DNA of 64,000 bases from assembly GCF_018918095.1 (NCBI RefSeq), contig NZ_JAHLPV010000002.1:82332-146331 (forward strand), in the 5' to 3' direction. Shown one piece after another: positions 28,001 through 35,598 of this stretch. Source of the DNA: Acetivibrio sp. MSJd-27 (GTDB lineage Bacteria > Bacillota > Clostridia > UMGS1840 > HGM11507). Each line of letters opens with the position of its first letter. Position 1 is the first letter of the stretch. Position numbers and translations under genes: made by a program. Under the pieces are notes generated by a model that did not search any database, was not told where the DNA came from, and saw only the letters and a list, made by a program, of their open reading frames with translations.

Positions 28001-29376
28001 GGAGGAATCGGAATCTGAGGATTTACAAAGGTGGAGAACCGTTCCAGAACCTCCCCGTTTTTCATCAGAACGGCCCCGATCTCGGTAATTTTATCATTGG
28101 TTGCGTTCAGACCAGTGGTTTCAATGTCAAACACAACATACTCGTCATCCAGAGAATAATCTTTGGTGCCATAAACAATCTCAACTGCGTCGTTGATCAG
28201 ATAACCCTCCACGCCGTAAATCAGCTTGATATCATTCTTTTTTGCGGCCGCATAAGCGTCCGGAAAGGCCTGTACCACACCATGATCGGTCACGGCGATG
28301 GCTTTATGACCCCAGCGCTTTGCAGTTTTAATCAAATCCTGAACCGGCGTCATGCCGTCCATCTCGCTGACATTGGTATGCATATGGAGTTCCACGCGTT
28401 TTTCATTGCTTTTGTCCTGACGTAAGGTTTTATCGATGACCTCAATGTCCTTTGGCTTCACACTCAGCACAAAATCAGAGATATATTTGTCGTACATGGT
28501 CTCGCCCTTGATGCAGACGCAGGTGCCGTCCTTTAACTCGTCCGCAAGCTCGTAAAGCGTTTCCTTTCGGTCGATAATTTTCACGATCAGCGAAGCTTCA
28601 TTGTCTGTCATATAAAGGGTATAGCAGCCCTTGACCGAATTGTTAAATTCTCTGATTTCAGACTGGAATATCTCCCCCTGTACCATAACTTTGCCGCTGT
28701 ATTGCGTGATATCCTTCATCTGCATAGGCGCATAGCTGATACGATAATCCCCTCTGTCGGAGGAACGCTGGGGTCTGTCCCCCACAGGGGAAGAATTCTC
28801 CTTCGGCTTTTTGAATTCGGGGGCTGCCGCGACTGTTTTTCGAATATTCTGGAGCATCTCGTCTTCATTGCGGGCGTGTTCCGCGATAATCTGAGAATTG
28901 CTTTTGGTTCCCTCTGTCTTGCGTATTTGGACGTTGAGATCCAGATCGAACTCGTCCTTTAGGAGCTCATGGATAATACCATCCATATTGTTATAGGATA
29001 GAATGTCAAGACCATTTTCTTTCAAGGTGATAAGCAGCGTATCCCCGGTATATTCCATCCTGCAGCCTTCCATGAAGCAGTAAAGGTGAGGAAACTTCTT
29101 TTCTATGTAAAACAGGATCTGTGGATAATAGTCTTCGTTGAACAGTTCTTTCGGGTATTTGGCCAGCAGCTTGATTCCTCGCAATCCGTATAAATTACGG
29201 ATTTCATTCGACACATCGATCAGATATTCTTTTTTGATAATCACGGGCGAATGCAGAGTGAGTTCCATCCTTTTCTCGGAACGGAACATGGAGACATTTA
29301 CAATCTTTGCCTGATCAAAAATTTCCTGATATATTTTTAATAGTTCGCTTTTGTCAAAAATTTCGCTTAATTTCAA
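25099..29376 (-). CDS. polC: DNA polymerase III alpha subunit, PolC type
   Basis: 1425 residues, the replicative polymerase of Firmicutes with built-in proofreading. Order: N-terminal region, OB fold at about 225-310, PHP domain starting with VELHMHT near 328, an inserted DnaQ-like exonuclease with FDIETTG near 416 and HRAVNDAE, then the polymerase core with a zinc-type CENC...CPEC cluster and the catalytic-region motif DKEPDIDLNFSG. The start is TTG at 29376 behind GGGGGAG. It is the last gene of the uppS-polC operon. Confidence 0.96.
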   Translation of the reverse strand: MKLSEIFDKSELLKIYQEIFDQAKIVNVSMFRSEKRMELTLHSPVIIKKEYLIDVSNEIRNLYGLRGIKLLAKYPKELFNEDYYPQILFYIEKKFPHLYCFMEGCRMEYTGDTLLITLKENGLDILSYNNMDGIIHELLKDEFDLDLNVQIRKTEGTKSNSQIIAEHARNEDEMLQNIRKTVAAAPEFKKPKENSSPVGDRPQRSSDRGDYRISYAPMQMKDITQYSGKVMVQGEIFQSEIREFNNSVKGCYTLYMTDNEASLIVKIIDRKETLYELADELKDGTCVCIKGETMYDKYISDFVLSVKPKDIEVIDKTLRQDKSNEKRVELHMHTNVSEMDGMTPVQDLIKTAKRWGHKAIAVTDHGVVQAFPDAYAAAKKNDIKLIYGVEGYLINDAVEIVYGTKDYSLDDEYVVFDIETTGLNATNDKITEIGAVLMKNGEVLERFSTFVNPQIPIPPKIVELTSITDTMVADAPTIDVVLKDFLEFVGDRVLVAHNANFDIGFIKQKSVECGYAFHPVYIDTVEMSRALLPELKRHKLNIVAEHLGVSLEGHHRAVNDAECLAGIFQIFLEKCKAKEITCINEINQKAHSGEKNLNNLKSYHIVILVKNKKGLRHLYELISMSHLNYYHKRPRIPKSVLMQYREGLILGSACEAGELYRAMLAGKPYDELCKIAKFYDYLEIQPEGNNMFMLNNGTLKSVEEIRDINRRIVDLARKLGKPIVATGDVHFLNPCDAVYRAILMAGHGFSDADNQAPLYFKTTDEMLEEFSYLGKDTAFEVVVTNTNLIADMIDENFEPIPSVKHPPVIEGAADDIRSMTYSKAYEIYGDPLPQLVEERIQKELNSIINNGFSVMYLIAQKLVKKSLDDGYLVGSRGSVGSSFVAFLSGITEVNSLCAHYICENCKHSEFIDDGSYSSGCDMPDKVCPECGQVMKKDGHDIPFETFLGFDGDKEPDIDLNFSGEYQGRAHKYIEELFGEGHVFRAGTMGTIADKTAYGYVKKYLDERGRNPNNAEIARLTKGCTGVKRTTGQHPGGIMIVPKENNVFEFTPIQHPANDVNSDIITTHFDYHKLHDTLLKLDILGHDDPTMLRMLQDLTGLDPKTIPLGDEATMSLFLNTSALGVTEEDINSKVGTFGVPEFGTKFVRQMLEDTKPTTFAELVRISGLSHGTDVWLNNAQTIVQQGIAELKDTICTRDDIMLYLLHRGMDPKQSFVIMEQVRKGKGLKEDQEQAMREHDVPEWYIDSCKKIKYMFPKAHAVAYVTMAFRVAYFKVHLPLAYYATYFSVRADDFDADLMTGGKHIIQNNIKEMESRGNLNVKEKGVLTILEMCNEMYARGIEFLPVDLYKSDAKKFLIEDNNIRIPFTAIKGLGLSVAESIVEARTEEFFTKEDLMARTRLSNTLLEMLEKHGCLEGLPDSSQLSLF

Positions 29377-29441
29377 TTTGCTCCCCCTCTAAAAAAGGAA
29401 GGGACAGCCGATGTCTTTCCAGAGATACGGCTATCTCCCTT

Positions 29442-30482
29442 TCATGATAGCTTTTCCATCTCAAGAAGCAGTTCCTTCACGATGTCCTCTTCCTGAATGG
29501 TTCGGATGATTTCTCCCTTTTTGAACAATACGGCACATCCGTCGCCGCCGGCAATGCCGATATCAGCTTCCCGTGCCTCGCCGGGGCCGTTTACCACACA
29601 TCCCATCACGGCTACCTTGATCGGCTTATGAATCTTGGCAAGAGCCTCCTCCACCTTGGAAGCAATGGGAATCAGATCAATTTTGGTTCTGCCGCAGGTG
29701 GGGCAGGAAATGATGGTCGGTTCGTTAACCAGATGTCCTGCGGCCTTTAAAATCGCTTTCGCCGCCTTGATTTCCTCTTTGGGAGCGGCGGTGAGTGAGA
29801 CGCGGAGGGTATCGCCGATACCGTCCAGAAGCAAAGATCCTATGCCGACAGAGGACTTTACGATTCCCTGATACAAAGTACCTGCCTCGGTGATTCCCAA
29901 ATGGAGGGGATAGTCATAGATCTCCTTAAAATACCGGTAGGTCTCTACCGTCAGCTTGGTATCCGAGGACTTTAAAGACACTACGATATCGTCAAAGTCC
30001 AGCGATTGGAGCAGCTCGATATGCCGTTTTGCCGCAAGCAGAAGAGCCTCCTTGCAGGGCTTTTGATAGGTTTGCAGAATATCTTTCGGGACAGAGCCTG
30101 AATTGACGCCGATACGGATGGGAATATGGTGCGTTTTGCAGGCTTCCACCACCTGCTTGATATACTCCTTCTCCTTGATATTGCCTGGATTCAGACGGAT
30201 TTTATCTACGCCGTTTTGAATGGAGGCAAGTGCCAGACGATAATCGAAATGGATATCGGCAACCAGAGGAATGTGGATGCTCTTTTTGATTTCCCGCAAA
30301 GCTTCCGCGGCATCCATATCAGGAACTGCCACACGGATGATATCACATCCCAACTCTTCCAATTCCAGAATCTGGCGGATGGTGGACTTTGCATCCCGGG
30401 TGTCTGTGTTGCACATAGACTGAATAGCGACCGGCTGGCCGCCGCCAATTTGTATCTTACCGATTTGTATGATTTTGCTCAT
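29442..30482 (-). CDS. ispG: 4-hydroxy-3-methylbut-2-enyl diphosphate synthase
   Basis: 346 residues; penultimate enzyme of the MEP isoprenoid pathway, with a 4Fe-4S cluster. Begins with the substrate motif GGGQPVAIQSMCNTDTRD; cluster cysteines are in SCPTCGR and VMGCVVNGPGEA. Length fits the short bacterial form. It lies 50 bases after rseP and 65 before polC, with dxr of the same pathway two genes upstream, so the operon supplies undecaprenyl precursors used by UppS. Confidence 0.95.
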   Translation of the reverse strand: MSKIIQIGKIQIGGGQPVAIQSMCNTDTRDAKSTIRQILELEELGCDIIRVAVPDMDAAEALREIKKSIHIPLVADIHFDYRLALASIQNGVDKIRLNPGNIKEKEYIKQVVEACKTHHIPIRIGVNSGSVPKDILQTYQKPCKEALLLAAKRHIELLQSLDFDDIVVSLKSSDTKLTVETYRYFKEIYDYPLHLGITEAGTLYQGIVKSSVGIGSLLLDGIGDTLRVSLTAAPKEEIKAAKAILKAAGHLVNEPTIISCPTCGRTKIDLIPIASKVEEALAKIHKPIKVAVMGCVVNGPGEAREADIGIAGGDGCAVLFKKGEIIRTIQEEDIVKELLLEMEKLS

Positions 30483-30532
30483 TTTACTTTGCTCCGTTCC
30501 ATCAGTTTACGCATCAGGCAATGGGCTGATGC

Positions 30533-31597
30533 CTATGAAGTGAAAAGACGAAGGATATCGTTGGATGTAGCATAGAGCAGAAGCCCAATCAAAAGGATGA
30601 AGCCGATGGCATGGAAATATCCTTCCACCTTCGGGTTCAATGGTTTTCGAGTGACTGCCTCGACTCCCAGGAACAGAATTCTGCCGCCATCCAGCGCGGG
30701 AAGCGGCAACAGGTTCATCAGTCCCAGATTTATCGTAATCAAGGCGGCCAGCCAGAGCACATTTTTAAGCCCCATAGAAGCCGCCGTTCCGATTTCCGAC
30801 ACGATACCGATTGGCCCGGACAGGTATTTTGGGGAAACCTTTCCGCTGATTAGTTCCACGATGGAAACGACCACCACTTTTCCCATAAAGCAAGCCTCAT
30901 AAAAGCTCTGGGAAAGGATTGTACCAATATTTTTATCCTTTTGAGAAAAGACAATTCCAGCCACATACTGTGTCTGATAAGCTTCGGTTGTATTGTCATC
31001 CAGTATCTGTCCGTCCTGGCTGACTTTGATTGCTTTCGGTGCGAAAACAAAGGACAGGATTTCGCCGTCCCTGCGTACTTCAAGCTGAATTTTAGAAGGA
31101 TCGTTATTATAAAAATTATAATCCTGGCGGATGTGTACCCGACTTCCGTTGACACGAACGATCTCATCCCCCGGGCGCACACCAGCTTCATAGGCGGGAT
31201 AACCCTGATTGACATCGGCCAGTGTCATGGAATAAAAATTCTCCTTTGGCGTAAACGCGGAGGAGAGCAGGATCAACAGCAGAAAGCCCAGCACAAAGTT
31301 CATAAATGCTCCGGCAAACAGAATGATAAACCGCTGCCACTTGGGTTTCATGTTAAAAGAATTCGGATCGTGATTATCCTCATCCTCCCCCTCCATCTGA
31401 CAAAAACCGCCGATGGGAAAAGCTCTTACCGAGTACAGAGTCTCACCCTTCTGCTTTTTCCACAGCTGGGGTCCCATGCCGATGGCGAATTCATTTACCT
31501 TTACGCGAAACAGCTTTGCCGTTATAAAATGTCCGAATTCATGGATAAAAATAATCAAAGAAAAAATAATGATTGCCCAGATTATCGTTGCTATCAA
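30533..31597 (-). CDS. rseP: Site-2 protease RseP/RasP
   Basis: 354-residue intramembrane zinc metalloprotease. HEFGH at residues 19-23 in the first membrane helix provides zinc ligands and the catalytic Glu; a PDZ domain follows (ADVNQGYPAYEAGVRPGDEIVRVNG), and LPLPALDGGRIL near residue 300 gives the third ligand. It cleaves anti-sigma factors and other membrane stubs. The start overlaps the dxr stop as ATGA. Position between dxr and ispG is typical of Clostridia. Confidence 0.95.
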   Translation of the reverse strand: MIATIIWAIIIFSLIIFIHEFGHFITAKLFRVKVNEFAIGMGPQLWKKQKGETLYSVRAFPIGGFCQMEGEDEDNHDPNSFNMKPKWQRFIILFAGAFMNFVLGFLLLILLSSAFTPKENFYSMTLADVNQGYPAYEAGVRPGDEIVRVNGSRVHIRQDYNFYNNDPSKIQLEVRRDGEILSFVFAPKAIKVSQDGQILDDNTTEAYQTQYVAGIVFSQKDKNIGTILSQSFYEACFMGKVVVVSIVELISGKVSPKYLSGPIGIVSEIGTAASMGLKNVLWLAALITINLGLMNLLPLPALDGGRILFLGVEAVTRKPLNPKVEGYFHAIGFILLIGLLLYATSNDILRLFTS

Positions 31598-32748
31598 TGT
31601 ATCACCTCATTTATCAGCAAGAGAGCTTCCTCTCTTGCCCAACTGTCACATTCTATAAAATCGTCCAATGTATAATCCGCTTTCGGTTTATGACGCTTTA
31701 ACACCTCTTCATTGATATCTGCTATGTCCGTAAAGCGGATTTTGTCTTCTAAAAATGCCTGAACCGTCATTTCATTGGCGCCGTTCAGCACCATGGGGGC
31801 GGTACCATCCGCCGCAAGGGCGTCGTAAGCCAACTGTAAAAGGCGAAAGGTCTTTTTATCCGGCTCAAAAAAAGAAAGATTCCCAATTCGGAAGAAATCT
31901 GGTGAATCAACAGGACAGGGCTGCCTCTCCGGATAGGTAAACGCATATTGAATCGGAATTTTCATGCTGGGAACGCCAAGCTGCGCAATGACCGAGTGAT
32001 CCCGATATTCCACCATAGAGTGAATAATACTCTGGGGATGAACGACAACATCAATGTCGGCGGTGTCAAACAGCCACCGGGCTTCGATTACTTCAAACCC
32101 TTTATTCATCAGAGTTGCGGAATCGACCGTTATTTTTGCACCCATACTCCAGTTGGGATGCTTCAGCGCATCTTTCCGAGTCATGCCGCGCAGTTCATCC
32201 AACGATTTGCCGAAAAACGGCCCGCCGGAAGCGGTCAGGATAATCCGTTTCAGATCCTTGCGCTCGTTTCCCTGCAGTGCCTGGAACACGGCGCTGTGCT
32301 CGCTGTCTACAGGAATGATTGGAACGTGGTGCTTCTTTGCTTTTTCCATTACCAGCTTTCCGGCCGCTACCAATGTTTCCTTGTTGGCGAGCGCAATTTT
32401 AACGCCGCTTTCAATGGCTTTTACAGTGGGAAAAAGACCGATGCTCCCAACCACGGAGGTGAGCAGGGTATCCGGCTCACCCGACAGCGCGAATTCACAC
32501 AAGGAATCTTTTCCATATAAAACCGTTGTATTGGTATCCTTCACTTTGAGCGCCAGCTCGCGTCCTTTTTTTTCATCATATATATGGCAGAACAGAGGGT
32601 GGAATTCCCGAATCTGCTCTTCGAGAAGTGCAATATTAGAACCGGCAGAAATACCACATACCCTGATGTTTAAATGACGGCAGATATCCAGAGCCTGGGT
32701 ACCGATGGAACCGGTAGAACCCAGTATATTCAATCGTTTTGTTTCCAT
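31594..32748 (-). CDS. dxr: 1-deoxy-D-xylulose 5-phosphate reductoisomerase
   Basis: 384 residues; makes MEP from DXP with NADPH and a divalent metal, and is the fosmidomycin target. Motifs: N-terminal LNILGSTGSIGTQALD, ALANKETLVAAG, PVDSEHSA with metal ligands and the TASGGPF loop. ATG at 31594-coupled end overlaps rseP by four bases; the start follows GGGGGC. cdsA lies 12 bases upstream. Confidence 0.96.
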   Translation of the reverse strand: METKRLNILGSTGSIGTQALDICRHLNIRVCGISAGSNIALLEEQIREFHPLFCHIYDEKKGRELALKVKDTNTTVLYGKDSLCEFALSGEPDTLLTSVVGSIGLFPTVKAIESGVKIALANKETLVAAGKLVMEKAKKHHVPIIPVDSEHSAVFQALQGNERKDLKRIILTASGGPFFGKSLDELRGMTRKDALKHPNWSMGAKITVDSATLMNKGFEVIEARWLFDTADIDVVVHPQSIIHSMVEYRDHSVIAQLGVPSMKIPIQYAFTYPERQPCPVDSPDFFRIGNLSFFEPDKKTFRLLQLAYDALAADGTAPMVLNGANEMTVQAFLEDKIRFTDIADINEEVLKRHKPKADYTLDDFIECDSWAREEALLLINEVIH

Positions 32749-32760
32749 TCAAGCGCCCCC

Positions 32761-33564
32761 TTAACCGATCAGCGGAAACATGCTGACGAACAGAAAAACA
32801 AATGGCGTCGTCAGGAGCAAGCTGTCAAACCGATCCATAATTCCGCCGTGCCCGGGCATAATATGTCCGAAATCCTTGATCCCGTTTTCCCTCTTGATGA
32901 TAGAAGCAAAGAGATCCCCCATCTGGGAAGTTACAGAGCCGACAATACCCATAGCTGTCAAAAGCCAAGGATTTACAACTGTCTGAAATCCAAACCACAG
33001 AACTGCCTGATAGATAAACAGACCTGCAACGCTGCCTGCAATTCCGCCCAGCGCCCCCTCAATGGTCTTTTTTGGACTGATTTTTTCGCAAAGCTTATGC
33101 CTGCCAAAAAAACGGCCTGCAAAATAGGCGGCACTGTCGGTACACCATGCAACGATAAAGGGAAGCCACACATAAAACGGTCCGTTTGGAAGCCGCTTTA
33201 AATAGGCGATATTGGAAAACGCAAAAGTGATCACCAAAGTGACAAACACATAGGTTCCGATATCCTTGGTGGAGAAGCTTTCATGCCGTGCCAAAAGGAA
33301 TAGGACCATCAGTATCAGAAAACCGAAGGCGAAAGCCATGATGGTAAGTCCTTCAAAATAATTTCCGAACGAGAAAGCAAGCGCAACCAAAAGGCCGAGA
33401 AACAGCAGTATTCTTATTTTATGAAAGTGATAGGCGCGATATACTTCAAACAGCGCGATGGATGTCACAATCAAAATAGCGATAGAGAGCACTGATTTTT
33501 CCGAAAACATGACAATAAAAAACAAAACCAGCCCTACAAGAGCGGAAACAACCCGTTTGAGCAT
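32761..33564 (-). CDS. cdsA: Phosphatidate cytidylyltransferase
   Basis: 267 residues with about eight membrane segments; makes CDP-diacylglycerol for phospholipid synthesis. The C-terminal signature S-x-MGDLFASIIKRENGIKDFG...PGHGGIMDRFDSLL contains the catalytic Asp and Lys residues of the CTP transferase 1 family. The ATG at 33564 follows AAGGAGG by seven bases; a longer in-frame start would invade uppS. It belongs to the uppS-cdsA-dxr-rseP-ispG-polC operon. Confidence 0.95.
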   Translation of the reverse strand: MLKRVVSALVGLVLFFIVMFSEKSVLSIAILIVTSIALFEVYRAYHFHKIRILLFLGLLVALAFSFGNYFEGLTIMAFAFGFLILMVLFLLARHESFSTKDIGTYVFVTLVITFAFSNIAYLKRLPNGPFYVWLPFIVAWCTDSAAYFAGRFFGRHKLCEKISPKKTIEGALGGIAGSVAGLFIYQAVLWFGFQTVVNPWLLTAMGIVGSVTSQMGDLFASIIKRENGIKDFGHIMPGHGGIMDRFDSLLLTTPFVFLFVSMFPLIG

Positions 33565-33575
33565 ATAATCCCTCC

Positions 33576-34316
33576 TTACACCTTTCCAAAACGGCGGTTT
33601 CTTTTCTGATATTCTTTGATGGCATCCGCCAGGTTTTTCGCCTTGAAATCCGGCCAGAGAATATCGGAATAATAAAATTCCGTATAGGCACACTGCCAGA
33701 GAAGAAAGTTGGATATTCGCTGTTCCCCGCTGGGGCGGATCAGCAAATCCGGATCTGGAACCCCATGTGTATACAAATGCTCGGAAAACAGAGAAGCATC
33801 GATCTCATCCAGAGAAATCTTTCCGTTTTTATAATCCTGTGCAATCTGTTTTGCCGCGCGGAGTATTTCATCTCTGCTTCCATAGTTTATCGCAAAGTTC
33901 AGGACAAAGCCGGAATCTTTGAATTGTCTGGAATAGGCTTCCACCTCCAGCATCTTCTGTTTCAGCTTATCACCCAGACGATCCTTTTCCCCGATAAAAC
34001 GCACTTCTGCCTGCCGGTCGCCCATCAGTTCCACATAATGGTTCAGATTTTCGGCGAACAAATCCATCAACGCCGTCACTTCCTGAAGGGGACGGTTCCA
34101 GTTCTCTGTGGAAAAAGCATATAGGGTCAAAGCCTTCACGCCGATATCATAGCAGAAATGTGTAATATGCCTTAAATTCTCAGCCCCTCTGGCATGGCCG
34201 GCACTCCGGGGGAGGCCCCTCTTCTTTGCCCAGCGTCCGTTGCCATCCATAATGATGGCAATATGCTTTGGAAGATTTTCCAAATCCAATCCGTATGTAT
34301 TCAGCTTTTTTTTCAT
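33576..34316 (-). CDS. uppS: Undecaprenyl diphosphate synthase
   Basis: 246-residue cis-prenyltransferase that builds the C55 carrier for cell wall synthesis. Signature IAIIMDGNGRWAKKRGLPRSAGHARG with catalytic Asp near residue 24, FSTENWNRP, and a C-terminal DLLIRPSGEQRISNFLLWQ ending in YSDILWPDF. First gene of the minus-strand operon. The upstream leader contains a strong hairpin at 34395-34426 and a TATAAT at 34441-34446. Confidence 0.96.
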   Translation of the reverse strand: MKKKLNTYGLDLENLPKHIAIIMDGNGRWAKKRGLPRSAGHARGAENLRHITHFCYDIGVKALTLYAFSTENWNRPLQEVTALMDLFAENLNHYVELMGDRQAEVRFIGEKDRLGDKLKQKMLEVEAYSRQFKDSGFVLNFAINYGSRDEILRAAKQIAQDYKNGKISLDEIDASLFSEHLYTHGVPDPDLLIRPSGEQRISNFLLWQCAYTEFYYSDILWPDFKAKNLADAIKEYQKRNRRFGKV

Positions 34317-34394
34317 TGATTCGCTCCGTTAACACGTATTCCGTGCTTCGCAGAATTGCGGGATGAACGCTTTATGCGAAAAGACACGGTGCTG

Positions 34395-34426
34395 ATGTTC
34401 TTCCCCTGCACGGCAGGGAAGAACAT
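34395..34426 (-). promoter_or_regulatory. Leader hairpin upstream of uppS
   Basis: On the minus strand ATGTTCTTCCCTGC pairs with GCAGGGGAAGAACAT around CGT with one bulge. It lies between a TATAAT at 34441-34446 and the uppS start. No T run follows, so it is more likely an mRNA-stabilising or regulatory leader hairpin than a terminator. Confidence 0.5.
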
Positions 34427-34512
34427 AATATATTTAGATTATTATACCATAAAAGCTGAGCATAAATCCATACTTATGGAAAATTAAAAGAAAATTAATT
34501 TTTTGAAACCTA

Positions 34513-34541
34513 TTTTCATTTATTTTTATACATGGTATAAT
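34513..34541 (+). promoter_or_regulatory. Promoter at the start of repeat C1
   Basis: TTTTCA (34513-34518) and TATAAT (34536-34541) with 17-base spacing. The TATAAT is the first block of module C (TATAATAACCTC), and transcription would run through C1 towards the dCMP deaminase gene. Confidence 0.6.
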
Positions 34542-34640
34542 AACCTCACAAACCTCTAGAACATTGAAAATGTTAAGAGGTTTGGAGAACGATTGAATCA
34601 CAATGCTGCGGCGACATTCCGCCGCCTCCGTTGTTGTGAT
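34536..34640 (+). repeat. Repeat module C, copy 1
   Basis: Two hairpins. The first pairs AACCTCT (34551-34557) with AGAGGTT (34576-34582) and AACATT with AATGTT inside it, loop GAA. The second pairs ATCACAA with TTGTGAT enclosing GCGGC/GCCGC. Between them is the conserved GGAGAACGATTGA. Stem bases differ from copies 2-4 but remain paired. Confidence 0.8.
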
Positions 34641-34889
34641 ATAATATGCGCAGGGCATATTATACAGGATGTCCGGGGTTCTCGTCCGGAACAAGTCCAG
34701 ACCACCGAAGCCTATGGACAATTATACCATGAAAAGCGTTGCTTTTATGGTATCATAACCTCGCAAGAAACATTCCGATGAAATATTACGTGATATATCG
34801 CTGTCTTCCTTGCTGTACTTTCGATGCCAGCAAGATTTACCAAGGAATGGCGGATCATTAAAAAAATCAATAAAAGAGGAGTGAAGCAA
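34641..34889 (+). other. Leader region with inverted repeats, dCMP deaminase gene
   Basis: Continues the 5' region of the deaminase gene. It has a hairpin ATACCAT-AAAAGC / GCTTTTATGGTAT (34724-34755), which also resembles, in inverted order, the uppS promoter region at 34438-34459. ATAACCTCGC at 34755 begins a degenerate B-like stretch reaching about 34840. No protein-coding frame with a ribosome site is seen. Confidence 0.5.
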
Positions 34890-35378
34890 ATGCACCGGAA
34901 GGGAAAGAGCAATTATTATTTGGATATTGCGCAGGCGGTGGCACAGCGCGGCACCTGCCTACGCCGGAATTTTGGAGCCATCATTGTCAACCATGATGAG
35001 ATTATATCCACCGGGTATACCGGATCCCCGCGGGGCAGGAAAAACTGTAACGATCTTGGCGTATGCCTGCGCGAAAAAATGGGAATTCCCAGGGGAGAGC
35101 GATATGAGCTGTGCCGTTCCGTCCATGCGGAAGCGAACTGTATTATCAGCGCTTCCCGCCGCGAGATGCTCGGCGGTACACTCTATCTGGTGGGAGTTGA
35201 CGTACAGACTAAGGAACTGGTGGCGGAAGCAAACAGCTGTTCCATGTGCAAACGGATGATTATCAATGCAGGTGTCGAGAAGGTGGTCATACGCAGGACA
35301 CCCACAGAGTATGAAATCATCAATGTACGGGATTGGATTTATAATGATGATACGGTGCTGAATTCTCTGGGATATTGA
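34890..35378 (+). CDS. Deoxycytidylate (dCMP) deaminase family protein
   Basis: 162 residues; zinc deaminase that probably makes dUMP from dCMP for thymidylate synthesis. The zinc site is VHAEANCI with the proton-shuttling Glu and the CSMCKRM cysteine pair; extra Cys at NCNDLGVCL are typical of dCMP deaminases. ATG at 34890 follows AGAGGAG. A long leader of about 340 bases formed by repeat C1 and hairpins precedes it, and repeat A4 follows just after the stop. Confidence 0.85.
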   Translation: MHRKGKSNYYLDIAQAVAQRGTCLRRNFGAIIVNHDEIISTGYTGSPRGRKNCNDLGVCLREKMGIPRGERYELCRSVHAEANCIISASRREMLGGTLYLVGVDVQTKELVAEANSCSMCKRMIINAGVEKVVIRRTPTEYEIINVRDWIYNDDTVLNSLGY

Positions 35379-35385
35379 AATATCA

Positions 35386-35528
35386 TATAACTGCGGGCAA
35401 GATGTCCCCCGCCTCTTAAGGCGGCGGGTTCCATATCCGCAATCAGCGGGAGATTGTACTCCCGCTGATTGCGGCACTGCTATGCAGTGCCTTTGTCCTC
35501 GTTGAATGACGGGGCAAGCCCTTATTGA
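35386..35528 (-). repeat. Repeat module A, copy 4
   Basis: Nearly identical to copy 2: plus strand begins TATAACTGCGGGCAAG and ends GGGGCAAGCCCTTATTGAA. The perfect 16-bp stem CCGCAATCAGCGGGAG (35437-35452) / CTCCCGCTGATTGCGG (35459-35474) has loop ATTGTA, followed by CACTGC-TAT-GCAGTG. It lies between the converging deaminase and SLH genes. Confidence 0.87.
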
Positions 35529-35556
35529 AGAATTGGCTCATACCGTTTTATGCGGC

Positions 35557-35598
35557 AAAAAGGCTGTCACTCTATGTTTGCAGAGTGACAGCCTTTTT
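35557..35598. terminator. Bidirectional terminator, SLH gene side
   Basis: AAAAAGGCTGTCACTCT and AGAGTGACAGCCTTTTTT form a stem of about 17 bp around ATGTTTGC. It ends the SLH gene on the minus strand (its stop is at 35598) and can stop plus-strand readthrough. Confidence 0.9.

Noticed and set aside
34434..34721. 95-codon minus-strand frame over the C1 region
   Set aside because: Antisense to the repeat and promoter region, no ribosome site, not conserved in character.
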